In this document: positions 1 to 8,234 of the stretch, piece after piece | Layout: every line of letters starts with the position of its first letter | How positions within the stretch are numbered: position 1 is the first letter of the stretch | Assembly: GCF_001279775.1 (NCBI RefSeq) | Contig: NZ_LGDG01000001.1 | Location: 62,001 to 126,000, forward strand | Direction: 5' to 3' | Source: Streptomyces sp. MMG1533 | Lineage (GTDB): Bacteria; Actinomycetota; Actinomycetes; Streptomycetales; Streptomycetaceae | Length of the DNA stretch: 64,000 nucleotides | Notes under the pieces: generated by a model | Database searches by the model: none | What the model was told of the DNA's origin: nothing | What the model saw: only the letters and a program-made list of their open reading frames with translations | Program-made: the position numbers and the translations under genes

Positions 1-130
1 TACTCCGCATCAGGAAGCCCAGAAGCCATAGCACCAGAACAGCCAGCGCAATCCACCAGAGAATCTTCACTGCGAACCCGGCACCGAAAAGGATCAGTAC
101 CAGAAGCAGTACCAGCAGGATGGGAACCAT
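1..130 (-). CDS. small hydrophobic membrane protein (partial)
   Basis: The ATG at 130 follows a strong ribosome site (AGGAGG at 139-144) and the frame stays open to the window edge, so the C-terminus is missing. The visible 43 residues begin MVPILLVLLLVLILFGAG and are almost entirely Leu/Val/Ile/Trp, fitting one or two membrane segments. This matches the very short 'hydrophobic protein' type common in Streptomyces and related bacteria; its function is unknown. Codons are more A/T-ending (GTT, GTA, CTT, ATT) than in the neighbours. The palindrome GTTTCCCGGAAAC (154-166) lies between it and the upstream methyltransferase. Confidence 0.75.
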   Translation of the reverse strand, partial: MVPILLVLLLVLILFGAGFAVKILWWIALAVLVLWLLGFLMRS

Positions 131-172
131 AGTGTGAACCTCCTGCATTCCGGGTTTCCCGGAAACGGGGAT

Positions 173-994
173 TCAGGCTTCCTTTCGGCACAGAATCTCT
201 CCGTGCAGCACGCTGAACCAGCCGTCTTCGCACTGCCCCCACTCCCGCCAGGCGGCGGACACCGCCCGCAGTTGCCCGTGGGTCGCGTGCCCGCCGTCCG
301 TGGCCCGCTCGGCGTACGCCGAGGCCAGGGTGCGGTCCGCCCACAGGCCGCTCCACCACGCCCGTTCCTCCTGGGTGGCGAAGGTCCAGGTGCTGGAGGT
401 CGCCGTGATGTCCGTCAGGCCCGCCCGCAGCGCCCAGGACTTCAGCCGGCGCCCGGCGTCCGGTTCGCCGCCGTTGGCGCGGGCCACCCGTTGGTAGAGG
501 TCCGCCCAGTCGTCCATCCCCCGGGACGCGGGATGCCAGGTCATCGCCGCGTAGTCCGACTCCCGTACGGCGACGAACCCACCCGGGGCGGTGACCCGCC
601 TCATCTCGCGCAGCGCCTGCACCGGATCGCCGACGTGCTGCAGCACCTGGTGGGCGTGGACCACGCAGAACGTGTCGTCGGGGAAGTCCAGGGCGTGCAC
701 GTCCGCGACCGCGAAGCCGACGTTGGCCAGACCCCGTTCGGCGGCGGTGGCCCGGGCCTGGTCCAGGATGCCCGGTGCGTGGTCGACGCCGGTGACGTGC
801 CCGTCGGGGACCAGGGCGGCCAGGTCGGCGGTGATGGTGCCCGGCCCGCAGCCGACGTCCAGGATCTTCATGTGGGGCTTCAGTGAACCGAGCAGGTAGG
901 CCGCCGAGTTGGCGGCGGTGCGCCAGGTGTGGGAACGCAGCACCGACTCGTGGTGCCCGTGCGTGTAGACGGCGGTCTCCTGTGACTTCGACAT
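173..994 (-). CDS. class I SAM-dependent methyltransferase
   Basis: Predicted 273-residue cytosolic methyltransferase. Motif I (ILDVGCGPGT, about residues 44-53) binds S-adenosylmethionine. It is followed by an acidic motif II region (VTGVDHAPG) and a post-motif segment with HQVLQHVGDP, as in UbiE/Methyltransf_11 proteins. The ATG at 994 was chosen over upstream in-frame codons because AGGGAG precedes it and family proteins begin close to this point. The substrate cannot be read from the sequence. It is upstream of the small hydrophobic protein gene on the same strand, separated by 42 bp. Confidence 0.85.
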   Translation of the reverse strand: MSKSQETAVYTHGHHESVLRSHTWRTAANSAAYLLGSLKPHMKILDVGCGPGTITADLAALVPDGHVTGVDHAPGILDQARATAAERGLANVGFAVADVHALDFPDDTFCVVHAHQVLQHVGDPVQALREMRRVTAPGGFVAVRESDYAAMTWHPASRGMDDWADLYQRVARANGGEPDAGRRLKSWALRAGLTDITATSSTWTFATQEERAWWSGLWADRTLASAYAERATDGGHATHGQLRAVSAAWREWGQCEDGWFSVLHGEILCRKEA

Positions 995-1083
995 GGGTGT
1001 GCTCCCTGTTCGGCGTCTCCTCGGGTACGCCTCACCGTACGCGCGCATGTCGAATAATGAGACCCGCGTTTTGCCATCTGGAC

Positions 1084-1146
1084 TGACGGGTGGTCAGTTA
1101 CCGGGCAGTGGCTGGATTGACGGGTGGTCAGTTACCGGGCAGTGGC
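1084..1146. repeat. 34-bp tandem duplication at a gene 3' end
   Basis: A 29-bp block beginning TGACGGGTGGTCAGTTACCG occurs at 1084-1112 and again, identically, at 1118-1146 (period 34). The second copy contains the last codons and TGA stop (1128-1130) of the leftward PAP2/kinase gene, so the gene end has been duplicated into the intergenic space. Confidence 0.9.
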
Positions 1147-2621
1147 CGGTACACCGCGAGCGCCTCGGGCAGCTTCTCCAGCGTCACCTCGCCCTCCACC
1201 TCGGTGACTTCACCGTCGTAGGCGAGGAGCGTGCCGGAGGCGACACCGGACAGGTGCAGTCGGCCCACCTGGACCGCCGCGTGGGCGGGGGAGCGGGTCA
1301 GCGGCCCGGCGACGGCGGCCGCGAGCAGCCGCAGTGTGGGTCGCCGCCCGCCGTGCACGACCCGCACGTCGAGTTGCCCGTCCGCCAGGTCGCGGCGCCG
1401 GCCGGGTGTGAGGCCCATCCGGTGGTAGGTGCCGTTGCCGGCGAACAGCAGCCACAGCGGCCGTGCCTCACCACGGAACTCGGCCTCCAGCGGGTGCTGG
1501 TCGGTGCGCGACACGCGCAGCGCCGCGAGCACCCCGGCCGGCCAGCCGCCGATCCGGGACGACCAGCGTTCCCGTTCGCGCACCAGCTCCGGATACACGC
1601 CCAGGCTGCACGTGTTGAGGAAGATGCCCTCCCGTTCGCCGCCGCTGAAGCGGCCCACGTCGACCCGTACGCCCTCGCCCTCCTGGACGGCCCGGCTCAG
1701 ATCGCGGATGCCCTCCACGCCCAGGTCGTAGGCGAAGTGGTTCAGAGTGCCGCCGGGCAGCACCGCGAGGGGCAGACCGTGGCGCAGGGCGATTGCGGCC
1801 GCGGCATTGACCGTGCCGTCGCCGCCGCACACGCCGAGCACCCGGGCGCGGGCCGCCGCCTTCTCCAACTCGGTGCGGACATCGGCCGGTTCGCACTCGA
1901 CGACCTCGGCCGCGCTCAGACTGTCCCGCAGCGCGCGCACCCGGTCGGCGGTGCCCGAGGCGGTGTTGGCGACGACGACCAGGCCCGCGCCGTCCGGCAG
2001 CGCGGGAACGTCCGCGCGGGGCCGGGCCGGCACCGCCACCTGGGCGCGGGTCGGCACCAGGCCCCGTACGGCGAGCGCGGCGCCCGCGCCCAGCGTGGCG
2101 CCCGCCAGCACGTCGCTCGGGAAGTGGACGCCGGTGTAGACGCGGGACATGGCCACCGAGAAGGCGACCGGCGCCACGACCGCGCCCCAGGACGGCGACT
2201 CCAGGGCGACCCCGGCCGCGAACGCGGCCGCCGACGCCGAGTGGCCGGAGGGGAACGACGTGGTGATCGGCTGCCGCCTCAACTGGCGCCTCAGCGGCAC
2301 CGGGTCCAGGACGGGGCGGGAGCGGCGCACCGAGCGCTTGCCGACGGTGTTGATGGTCAAGGAGGCCAGGCTGAGCGAGGCGAGGCCCCGCGCTGCCGCC
2401 CGGCGGGCTCGCGGGGTGCGGCTCGCGGCCATCGCGGCGGCTGTCGCGAACCACAACACTCCGTGGTTCGCGCTCCGGCTCAGTCGCGGCAGGATCGGTC
2501 CGGCGGCGGGCCAGTTGCGCTCGGCGGCGAACTCGAACAGCCGGCAGTCCAGGGCCAGCAGCCGGTCGCGCAGCACGTGGGGGCCGGGCTTCGGGACGGT
2601 GAGGTCGACGTCTGGGCTCAT
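1128..2621 (-). CDS. PAP2 phosphatase-diacylglycerol kinase-like fusion protein
   Basis: 497-residue two-domain protein. Residues about 20-190 are a PAP2 (type 2 phosphatidic acid phosphatase) domain with the three family motifs: KRSVRRSRP, PSGHS and SRVYTGVHFPSD. Residues about 215-490 are a DagK/sphingosine-kinase-like catalytic domain with the nucleotide motif GGDGT near 263 and PGGTLNHFA after it. Family knowledge suggests lipid phosphate turnover at the membrane, with opposite chemistries on one chain. The ATG at 2621 starts MSPDVDL. The divergent phosphatase gene begins 65 bp away. The 3' end is tandemly duplicated (1084-1146). Confidence 0.85.
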   Translation of the reverse strand: MSPDVDLTVPKPGPHVLRDRLLALDCRLFEFAAERNWPAAGPILPRLSRSANHGVLWFATAAAMAASRTPRARRAAARGLASLSLASLTINTVGKRSVRRSRPVLDPVPLRRQLRRQPITTSFPSGHSASAAAFAAGVALESPSWGAVVAPVAFSVAMSRVYTGVHFPSDVLAGATLGAGAALAVRGLVPTRAQVAVPARPRADVPALPDGAGLVVVANTASGTADRVRALRDSLSAAEVVECEPADVRTELEKAAARARVLGVCGGDGTVNAAAAIALRHGLPLAVLPGGTLNHFAYDLGVEGIRDLSRAVQEGEGVRVDVGRFSGGEREGIFLNTCSLGVYPELVRERERWSSRIGGWPAGVLAALRVSRTDQHPLEAEFRGEARPLWLLFAGNGTYHRMGLTPGRRRDLADGQLDVRVVHGGRRPTLRLLAAAVAGPLTRSPAHAAVQVGRLHLSGVASGTLLAYDGEVTEVEGEVTLEKLPEALAVYRPLPGN

Positions 2622-2635
2622 GCTGTCCCGGGTAC
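2610..2635 (+). promoter_or_regulatory. possible SigB-type promoter
   Basis: GTCT, 16 bp, GGGTAC fits the Streptomyces SigB-family pattern GNNT-N14-16-GGGTAY and points at the histidine phosphatase gene about 50 bp downstream. The match is short and GGGTAC is common at this GC content, so this is weak evidence alone. Confidence 0.3.
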
Positions 2636-2686
2636 CCTGAAGTGGCCGTTTCCTGTCCGGCGGGCGGCGCACCCGGAGGCCCCCAC

Positions 2687-3340
2687 ATGCGTCTGCTGCT
2701 CATCCGTCACGGCCAGACCCCCACCAACGTCCGGTTCCTGCTGGACACGGCAGTCCCCGGGCCCGGCCTCACCGAGCTCGGCGAACGCCAGGCCGCCGCC
2801 CTGCCGAAGGCCCTCGCGGACGAGGACATCGAGGCCCTGTACGCCTCCACCCTCGTCCGTACGCAGCTCACCGCCGCCCCGCTGGCCGCCGCCCGAGGCC
2901 TCGACGTGCGCGTCCGGGACGGCATCCGGGAGCTGTCCGCGGGGGACCTGGAGATGCTGCCGGGAGACTCGGAGCCAGGCCTGCGGTACATGGAGACGGT
3001 GTTCGCCTGGTCGGCCGGCGACACGGAGTTGCGTATGCCGGGCGGGGAGAGCGGTGCGCAGGCGCTGGCGCGCTACGACGCCGTGGTCGCGGAGGCCGCC
3101 GACAGCGGGGCCTCGGCCGTCGCCATGGTCAGCCACGGCGCGGCGATCCGGATGTGGACGGCGGCCCGCGCGGACAACGTCGACGTGTCCTTCGCCGCCG
3201 CCCGCCCGCTGGACAACACCGGGGTGGTGATCCTGGACGGATCGCCGTCGGACGGCTGGAAGGCCCTGTCGTGGGCGGGCGCGGTGGTCGCCCCCGCGGG
3301 CGAGGGCGGCCCCACGGGCCGGCCCGTCGACCCGGAGTGA
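2687..3340 (+). CDS. histidine phosphatase family protein
   Basis: 217-residue member of the phosphoglycerate mutase/histidine phosphatase superfamily. The N-terminus MRLLLIRHGQT carries the catalytic His (residue 8) in RHG, and a second histidine lies in VSHGAAIR near residue 149, as expected for the two-His active site. GGAGG at 2673-2677 sets the start. The enzyme would transfer phosphate through phospho-His on a small phosphoester; the substrate is not inferable. It is transcribed alone, divergent from the PAP2/kinase fusion and followed 50 bp later by the ABC-F gene. Confidence 0.88.
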   Translation: MRLLLIRHGQTPTNVRFLLDTAVPGPGLTELGERQAAALPKALADEDIEALYASTLVRTQLTAAPLAAARGLDVRVRDGIRELSAGDLEMLPGDSEPGLRYMETVFAWSAGDTELRMPGGESGAQALARYDAVVAEAADSGASAVAMVSHGAAIRMWTAARADNVDVSFAAARPLDNTGVVILDGSPSDGWKALSWAGAVVAPAGEGGPTGRPVDPE

Positions 3341-3390
3341 ACGTATAACGGTTTGCCCGGGCTCCCCGGCGGCCCGCACAATGCGGCCTC

Positions 3391-5010
3391 ATGGGACATC
3401 TGGAAGCCGCACACCTCGAGTACTACCTCCCCGACGGGAGGGCGCTGCTCGGCGACGTGTCGTTCCGGGTGGGCGAAGGGGCCGCCGTGGCCCTCGTCGG
3501 ACCCAACGGCGCCGGCAAGACCACCCTGCTCCGGCTGATCTCCGGCGAGCTCAAACCGCACGGCGGGACCGTCACGGTGAGCGGCGGCCTCGGGGTGATG
3601 CGCCAGTTCGTGGGATCCGTACGGGACGAGACGACCGTACGGGACCTGCTCGTGTCGGTCGCGCCGCCCCGTATCCGGGAGGTCGCCCGGGCCGTCGACA
3701 AGGCCGAGCACGCGATCATGACCGTCGACGACGAGGCCGCCCAGCTCCAGTACGCGCAGGCCCTCTCCGACTGGGCCGAGGCGCGCGGCTACGAGTCCGA
3801 GACGCTCTGGGACATGTGCACCATGGCCGCGCTCGGCGTGCCCTACGAGAAGGCGCAGTTCCGGGAGGTACGCACGCTCTCCGGCGGCGAGCAGAAGCGG
3901 CTGGTCCTGGAGGCACTGCTGCGTGGCACCGACGAGGTGCTGCTGCTCGACGAGCCCGACAACTACCTCGACGTGCCCGGCAAGCGCTGGCTGGAGGAGC
4001 GCCTGAAGGAGACCCGCAAGACGGTCCTGTTCGTCTCCCACGACCGCGAACTCCTCGCCCGCGCCGCCGAGAAGATCGTCTCCGTCGAACCCTCGCCGGC
4101 GGGCGCCGACGCCTGGGTGCACGGTGGCGGCTTCGCCACCTACCACGAGGCCCGGCGCGAACGCTTCGCCCGCTTCGAGGAGTTGCGCAGGCGCTGGGAC
4201 GAGAAGCATGCCCAGCTGAAGAAGCTGGTTCTGAATCTCCGTCAGGCAGCCTCCATCAGCCACGAGTTGGCGTCCCGCTACCAGGCCGCCCAGACCCGCC
4301 TTCGCAAGTTCGAGGAGGCCGGACCGCCGCCGGAGCCGCCGCGCGAGCAGGACATCAGGATGCGACTGAAGGGCGGACGTACCGGCGTACGGGCCATCAC
4401 CTGCAAGGGACTTGAGCTCACCGGCCTGATGAAGTCCTTCGACCTGGAGGTCTTCTACGGCGAACGCGTCGCCGTCCTCGGCTCGAACGGCTCCGGGAAG
4501 TCGCACTTCCTGCGGCTGCTGGCCGGCGACGACGTGGCGCACACGGGGGAGTGGAAGCTCGGCGCGCGCGTGGTGCCCGGACACTTCGCCCAGACGCACG
4601 CCCACCCCGAGCTGGAGGGCCGCACGCTCCTGGACATCCTGTGGAAGGAACACGCCCAGGACCGTGGCGCCGCCATGTCCCGGCTGCGCCGCTACGAGCT
4701 CACCGGCCAGGCCGAGCAGAGCTTCGAACGGCTCTCCGGCGGCCAGCAGGCCCGTTTCCAGATCCTCCTGCTGGAACTCCAGGGCGTCACGGCCCTGCTC
4801 CTCGACGAGCCGACCGACAACCTCGACCTGGAGTCCGCGGAAGCCCTCCAGGAGGGCCTGGAGGCTTTCGACGGCACGGTCCTCGCCGTCACCCACGACC
4901 GCTGGTTCGCCCGCTCCTTCGACCGCTACCTGGTCTTCGGCAGCGACGGCCGGGTGCGGGAGTCGACGGAGCCGGTGTGGGACGAGCGGCGGGTGGAGCG
5001 GGTGCGCTGA
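3391..5010 (+). CDS. ABC-F family ATP-binding protein
   Basis: 539-residue cytosolic protein with two ABC cassettes and no membrane segments. Cassette 1 has Walker A GPNGAGKTT (about 37-45), signature LSGGEQKR and Walker B LLLDEPDNYLD; cassette 2 has GSNGSGKSH (about 363), LSGGQQARF and LLLDEPTDNLD. The interdomain linker (about 235-325) is charged and helical, as in ABC-F proteins that act on ribosomes in antibiotic protection or translation control. Which of these applies cannot be decided. No clear Shine-Dalgarno precedes the ATG, so translation may be leaderless or weakly initiated. A hairpin follows at 5052-5076. Confidence 0.88.
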   Translation: MGHLEAAHLEYYLPDGRALLGDVSFRVGEGAAVALVGPNGAGKTTLLRLISGELKPHGGTVTVSGGLGVMRQFVGSVRDETTVRDLLVSVAPPRIREVARAVDKAEHAIMTVDDEAAQLQYAQALSDWAEARGYESETLWDMCTMAALGVPYEKAQFREVRTLSGGEQKRLVLEALLRGTDEVLLLDEPDNYLDVPGKRWLEERLKETRKTVLFVSHDRELLARAAEKIVSVEPSPAGADAWVHGGGFATYHEARRERFARFEELRRRWDEKHAQLKKLVLNLRQAASISHELASRYQAAQTRLRKFEEAGPPPEPPREQDIRMRLKGGRTGVRAITCKGLELTGLMKSFDLEVFYGERVAVLGSNGSGKSHFLRLLAGDDVAHTGEWKLGARVVPGHFAQTHAHPELEGRTLLDILWKEHAQDRGAAMSRLRRYELTGQAEQSFERLSGGQQARFQILLLELQGVTALLLDEPTDNLDLESAEALQEGLEAFDGTVLAVTHDRWFARSFDRYLVFGSDGRVRESTEPVWDERRVERVR

Positions 5011-5051
5011 GACCGGCCGGGGAGCCCCCTGGGGCTCGGTGGCGCGAAAGG

Positions 5052-5076
5052 GCCCGGTGACCGCAGGTCACCGGGC
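5052..5076. terminator. hairpin after ABC-F gene
   Basis: Perfect 11-bp stem GCCCGGTGACC / GGTCACCGGGC with a GCA loop, 42 bp past the ABC-F stop and between two convergent genes. There is no T-run, which is usual for Streptomyces terminators. Confidence 0.6.
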
Positions 5077-5090
5077 ACGGCACGCACCGC

Positions 5091-5186
5091 TCAGTCGTTC
5101 AGCAACTCAGTCGTTCAGCAACTCAGTCGTTCAGCAACTCAGTCGTTCAGCAACTCAGTCGTTCGGCAACCCGGTCGCTCGGCAGG
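5091..5186. repeat. 16-bp tandem repeat, about 6 units
   Basis: Unit TCAGTCGTTCAGCAAC is repeated perfectly at 5091, 5107, 5123 and 5139, with one mismatch at 5155 and a degenerate sixth unit at 5171. It fills the gap between the convergent ABC-F and Vms1-like genes and stops 16 bp before the latter's stop codon. The unit length is not a multiple of three and no gene reads through it. Confidence 0.95.
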
Positions 5187-5202
5187 TCGGCCGCCCGGGA
5201 GC

Positions 5203-6351
5203 TCACGTCCAGCGCAGCAGTGCCCCCAGGCCGCCCACCGGGACCTCCTTCTCGACCTCCTCGGACTGGCCGGGACCGGCCGGCACGGTCTGTCCGGTCG
5301 CCGGCGTCACCGAGATCGCCGGGGCGCCCGTCGCGACCGCCGACCGGATCAGCGCGTCGTCCGCGCGGGCCGACCAGGAGTTCTGCTCGCCGAGGATCTT
5401 CAGGTCCGTGCGGCGCACGGCCAGCTGGTCGGGGTCCTCGCCGATCCACACCTCGCGGTGCGCGTCGGGGCCGTCCGGACGGATCAGCAGCTCGTCGATA
5501 CGGTGCTCGCGCGCCGCCTCGACCAGCGCCGGCACGCCCTCGACGGCCCCGGCACGCCCGTCGTCGCCCGGTTGGCGGGCCGCGAGGAACCGTTCCAGCT
5601 CCCGCTCCGCCCGCTGCCGTACATGCGCGGCGCGCGCCTGTTCCACGTCCTCGTGGAGCAGCCTGCTGCCGGTGCCGTGCGGCGCCTCCACGACCAGGTC
5701 GTCCAGCCTCTTGGGCAGCCGCTCGTGCACGGTCCGCCGCTCCCGGTCGTCACCGACGAGAATCAGCAGGTCGGCCCGGGTCTCCTCCTGGCAGACGGCG
5801 AGCGCGTCCGCGATCTCGGCCGCGTTGTGCTCCCAGGTGTTCTCCACCCTCAGCTGGAAGTGCCGCTCCGACCAGTCGGCCGTACGCGTACGGTGTACCG
5901 GATACTGTCGACCGGCGACCGTACCCGCATCCTGTCGCCCGAGTCCGCTGCGCAGCTCGAAGTCGGCGCCCTTGCGGTCGACGTACGCCACGATGCACAC
6001 CGGGTCCTCACCGGCCAGCTCCAGCAGCGGTGCGGTGTGCGGCAGGGGCGCCCAGTGCGCGCTGTTGCCGGCCGGAGCCCTGGTCAGCGACGGATCCAGG
6101 ACCACCTCGCCGGCCCGTGCGAACAGGGCCCGGCCGTGCGGCTCGGAGGAGTGCCGCAGCTCCTCCAAGGCCTCCCGCACGGCCCGGCACGTCTCCTCGT
6201 CGGCGCCCTGCCCGGCCAGTTCCCGGGACAGCGCGATCGCGGTCAGATGCCGTTCGTGGGGCGTGTCCTCCGTGTGCCGGGAGGTGTCGACGTAGACGGA
6301 GGCCCAGGGGCCCGGATGTTCGTAGAGTGGATGGAGAAAGGCGAGATCCAT
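5203..6351 (-). CDS. Vms1/Rv2629-type peptide release factor-like protein
   Basis: 382 residues, starting MDLAFLHPLYEHPGPW with GGGAGGGA upstream. The C-terminal half has the conserved stretch ADWSERHFQLRVENTWEHN, typical of the bacterial archaeo-eukaryotic release factor (baeRF, Rv2629, Vms1/Ankzf1-like) family. Members resemble eRF1 and are proposed to act on peptidyl-tRNA or ribosomes under stress; direct activity here is inference. A patch of A/T-ending codons (5886-5912 plus flanks; codons CAG TAT CCG GTA CAC CGT) interrupts otherwise regular codon use. It is convergent with ABC-F and divergent from the DUF6158 gene. Confidence 0.8.
   Translation of the reverse strand: MDLAFLHPLYEHPGPWASVYVDTSRHTEDTPHERHLTAIALSRELAGQGADEETCRAVREALEELRHSSEPHGRALFARAGEVVLDPSLTRAPAGNSAHWAPLPHTAPLLELAGEDPVCIVAYVDRKGADFELRSGLGRQDAGTVAGRQYPVHRTRTADWSERHFQLRVENTWEHNAAEIADALAVCQEETRADLLILVGDDRERRTVHERLPKRLDDLVVEAPHGTGSRLLHEDVEQARAAHVRQRAERELERFLAARQPGDDGRAGAVEGVPALVEAAREHRIDELLIRPDGPDAHREVWIGEDPDQLAVRRTDLKILGEQNSWSARADDALIRSAVATGAPAISVTPATGQTVPAGPGQSEEVEKEVPVGGLGALLRWT
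5886..5912. other. A/T-codon patch with GTACGGTGTACC word
   Basis: Inside the Vms1-like gene the sequence GCGTACGGTGTACCGGATACTGTCGAC uses rare synonyms on the coding strand (CGA CAG TAT CCG GTA CAC CGT). It resembles the CATACGGTGTA words at 25468, 46073 and 63470. Confidence 0.5.
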
Positions 6352-6408
6352 GGTTCCCTCCCGGATGCCGCTTGGGGGTAGTGCTTGCCGGGCGGGTACC
6401 CGGAGGCC

Positions 6409-6687
6409 ATGAACGAACACGACGAGCGGGACATGACCATGACTGGAGTCGACGCCGCCCGGCTGGACGACCAGCAGCTCATGAAGGAGCTGGAGACCAT
6501 CCACCGCACGCGCCACGACACACTGCTGTACGCCTCGAACGACGCGCTGCGGGCCCACAACGACCGCATGGCGCAGCTCGAGGGCGAGTTCCTGCGCCGC
6601 AACCCGAACCGTCCGGTCGCCGCGGGCCGCACCCGTGAAGGAGCCCGGGAACGCGGAAGCGGGGAGTCGGCGACTCCCCGCTCCTGA
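6409..6687 (+). CDS. DUF6158-type small protein
   Basis: 92 residues if the ATG at 6409 is used; alternative ATGs at 6433 and 6439 (MTGVDAARL) are equally plausible. The core LDDQQLMKELETIHRTRHDT and LRAHNDRMAQLEGEFLRRNP is the charged helical signature of a short actinobacterial family (DUF6158), whose function is unknown. A GGGT-N14-GGGTAC element (6376-6399) fits a SigB-type promoter but would leave almost no leader for the first ATG. An 11-bp hairpin overlaps the last codons. Confidence 0.75.
   Translation: MNEHDERDMTMTGVDAARLDDQQLMKELETIHRTRHDTLLYASNDALRAHNDRMAQLEGEFLRRNPNRPVAAGRTREGARERGSGESATPRS
6658..6682. terminator. hairpin overlapping the DUF6158 stop region
   Basis: Perfect stem AGCGGGGAGTC / GACTCCCCGCT with a 3-nt loop. 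It ends 3 nt before the TGA stop codon (6685-6687), so the terminator is built into the last codons. Convergent genes lie to the right. Confidence 0.65.
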
Positions 6688-6727
6688 ACGCCTCCCGGTC
6701 CGTCGGTGGCGCGTGACCCGTCTCCGG

Positions 6728-6856
6728 TCAGTGGCGCGTCGGCGGCCGGTGCCGGTGCCGGTGCGCGGCGATCGCCGCCACTAACGCCCGGGTGAACTCC
6801 TCGCTCGCGGTTCCCGGCGAGGTGTCCGTCACCACGCCTCGGTCCACCAGGATCAT
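6728..6856 (-). CDS. possible small ORF coupled to the DJ-1 gene
   Basis: A 42-codon ORF (MILVDRGVVTDTSPGTASEE..., ending HRHRHRPPTRH) whose ATG overlaps the stop of the DJ-1/PfpI gene as TGATG, a typical coupling geometry. It contains an in-frame TTA codon at 6782-6784, which in Streptomyces would make it dependent on the bldA tRNA. No family is recognised. It may be a real small protein or simply the open end of the operon. Confidence 0.35.
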   Translation of the reverse strand: MILVDRGVVTDTSPGTASEEFTRALVAAIAAHRHRHRPPTRH

Positions 6857-7398
6857 CAGACTGCCTCCAGGGCGAACACCTCGAGGAACGCCTCGCAGAA
6901 CACCTTCAGGTCGTCCGGCTTGCGGCTGGTGACCAGCTTGTTGGTGCCGTGGTCGCAGACCTTCACCTGTTCGTCCACCCAGGTGCCGCCCGCGTTGCGG
7001 ATGTCGGTCCGCAGGCTCGGCCAGGAGGTCAGCACCCGGCCGCGTACGACGTCCGCCTCCACGAGCGTCCACGGCGCGTGGCAGATCGCGGCGACCGGAC
7101 GTCCCCGCTCGAAGAAGTCCCGTACGAACGCCACGGCCTTCTCGTCCATCCGCAGGAAGTCCGGGTTGGCCACCCCGCCCGGCAGGACCAGCCCGCCGAA
7201 GGAGTCGGCCGTCGACTCGCCCACGACCTCGTCCACGGGAAACGTGTCCGCCTTGTCGAAGTGGTTGAACGCCCGGATCTCGCCGGACTTCGTCGACACG
7301 AGCACGGGGTCGTGGCCCGCGTCCTTCGCCGCCTGCCACGGGTCGGTGAGTTCGATCTGCTCCACGCCTTCGGGTGCGGTCAGAAATGCGATGCGCAT
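6856..7398 (-). CDS. DJ-1/PfpI family protein
   Basis: 180 residues, class I glutamine amidotransferase-like fold (DJ-1/PfpI, YhbO type). The nucleophile elbow is AICHAPW with Cys near residue 105, and GLVLPGGVANPDFLR carries the glycine-rich loop. Family members act as stress-protective glyoxalase/deglycase-like or protease-like enzymes. It is the fourth gene of a leftward operon (DUF2795, CBS, unknown, DJ-1), 6 bp after the unknown protein gene. That operon begins with a SigB-type promoter, which fits a stress role. Confidence 0.85.
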   Translation of the reverse strand: MRIAFLTAPEGVEQIELTDPWQAAKDAGHDPVLVSTKSGEIRAFNHFDKADTFPVDEVVGESTADSFGGLVLPGGVANPDFLRMDEKAVAFVRDFFERGRPVAAICHAPWTLVEADVVRGRVLTSWPSLRTDIRNAGGTWVDEQVKVCDHGTNKLVTSRKPDDLKVFCEAFLEVFALEAV

Positions 7399-7404
7399 GA
7401 TGGT

Positions 7405-7785
7405 TCAACGACCTTTCTTGAAACGCTTCTCGGCGCGCGGCGCAAGCCATCGAGCCGCATCGCCTCCCACGCGCCTCTTCCTCGACCCGGCCGCGCGCGG
7501 GCACCGCGGCAGCTCTTCGCCGTACGGCAGGAGCACACAGGCGCCGATCGCGGCGGCGATGCCCGCGAGGTGACCGGGCGGCAGCTGCGGACGGCGCGGC
7601 ACGGGACGCCAGGCGTCCTCGATGCGGGTACGCCGGTGCATGACCCGGTCGGCGAGACCGGGCACGAACCAGCTGGGCAGCAGCCCGTACAGCAGGCGGC
7701 GCGAGGTCGCGTCGCCGGCGTCCACGGTGGTGCCGGTGGTGCCGGTGGAGGCGATCCCGGCGGCCGGGTCACGGCCTTGGCTCAC
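7405..7785 (-). CDS. conserved hypothetical protein
   Basis: 126 residues from a GTG that overlaps the CBS gene stop by 4 bp (GTGA), strong evidence that it is translated. An Arg-rich basic protein with a central RRLLYGLLPSWFVPGLADR segment, one hydrophobic stretch (LAGIAAAIGACVLL, about 74-87) and a very basic C-terminus (EKRFKKGR). No known domain is recognised. Part of the DUF2795-CBS-DJ-1 operon, so probably a general stress protein by association. Confidence 0.6.
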   Translation of the reverse strand: MSQGRDPAAGIASTGTTGTTVDAGDATSRRLLYGLLPSWFVPGLADRVMHRRTRIEDAWRPVPRRPQLPPGHLAGIAAAIGACVLLPYGEELPRCPRAAGSRKRRVGGDAARWLAPRAEKRFKKGR

Positions 7786-8234
7786 AGGACGTCCCGCCCG
7801 CCGCCGCCCCGACCGTCGTCCGGCAGGGCCCGGCTGATGTCGGCGAGCGCCGAGTCCGGGTCCTGAGCCTCGGCGAGGTCCCCGAGGCTCACCATCCCGA
7901 CCGGCAGCCCGTCCTCGACAACCGGCAGACGCCGTACGGCGTGCTCACGCATCAGCGCCACCGCCGTCGACACGGGGTCGCCCGGGGCCACCACCACCGG
8001 ATCCGGCGTGCAGACCATCTGTGCGCTCGCCGTCAGCGGATCCGCACCGTCGGCGACGGCACGCACCGTGATGTCCCGGTCGGTGAGCATGCCGACGACG
8101 TGCTGTCCGTCGGCCACCAGGACGTCGCCGATGTCCTGCGTGCGCATCAGCTGCGCCGCCTCGACGAGCGAGGCGTCCGGGCGTACGGCCACCACGCCCG
8201 GGGTCATGACGTCCTTCACGAAGTCGGCCGGCAC
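7782..8234 (-). CDS. CBS-domain pair protein
   Basis: 150 residues consisting of two CBS motifs and little else: VKDVMTPGVVAVRPDASLVEAA with DIGDVLVADGQHVVGMLTDRD first, then DPVVVAPGDPVSTAVALMREH with VRRLPVVEDGLPVGMVSLGD. Such stand-alone Bateman modules bind adenine nucleotides and act as sensors. The GTG start overlaps the upstream DUF2795 stop by one base (TAGTG), so the genes are translationally coupled. Confidence 0.88.
   Translation of the reverse strand: MPADFVKDVMTPGVVAVRPDASLVEAAQLMRTQDIGDVLVADGQHVVGMLTDRDITVRAVADGADPLTASAQMVCTPDPVVVAPGDPVSTAVALMREHAVRRLPVVEDGLPVGMVSLGDLAEAQDPDSALADISRALPDDGRGGGGRDVL

Noticed and set aside
1139..1155. GGTGTACCGG-like word at the end of the PAP2/kinase gene and GTGTACCG near 29679 and 10797
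   Set aside because: These encode Val-Tyr-Arg with the usual GTG TAC CGG/CGC codons, so they need no special explanation and were not counted as patches.
5147..5449. Short minus-strand frame running through the 16-bp repeats
   Set aside because: The unit is 16 bp, so no stable reading frame is maintained, and the frame overlaps the true Vms1-like gene.
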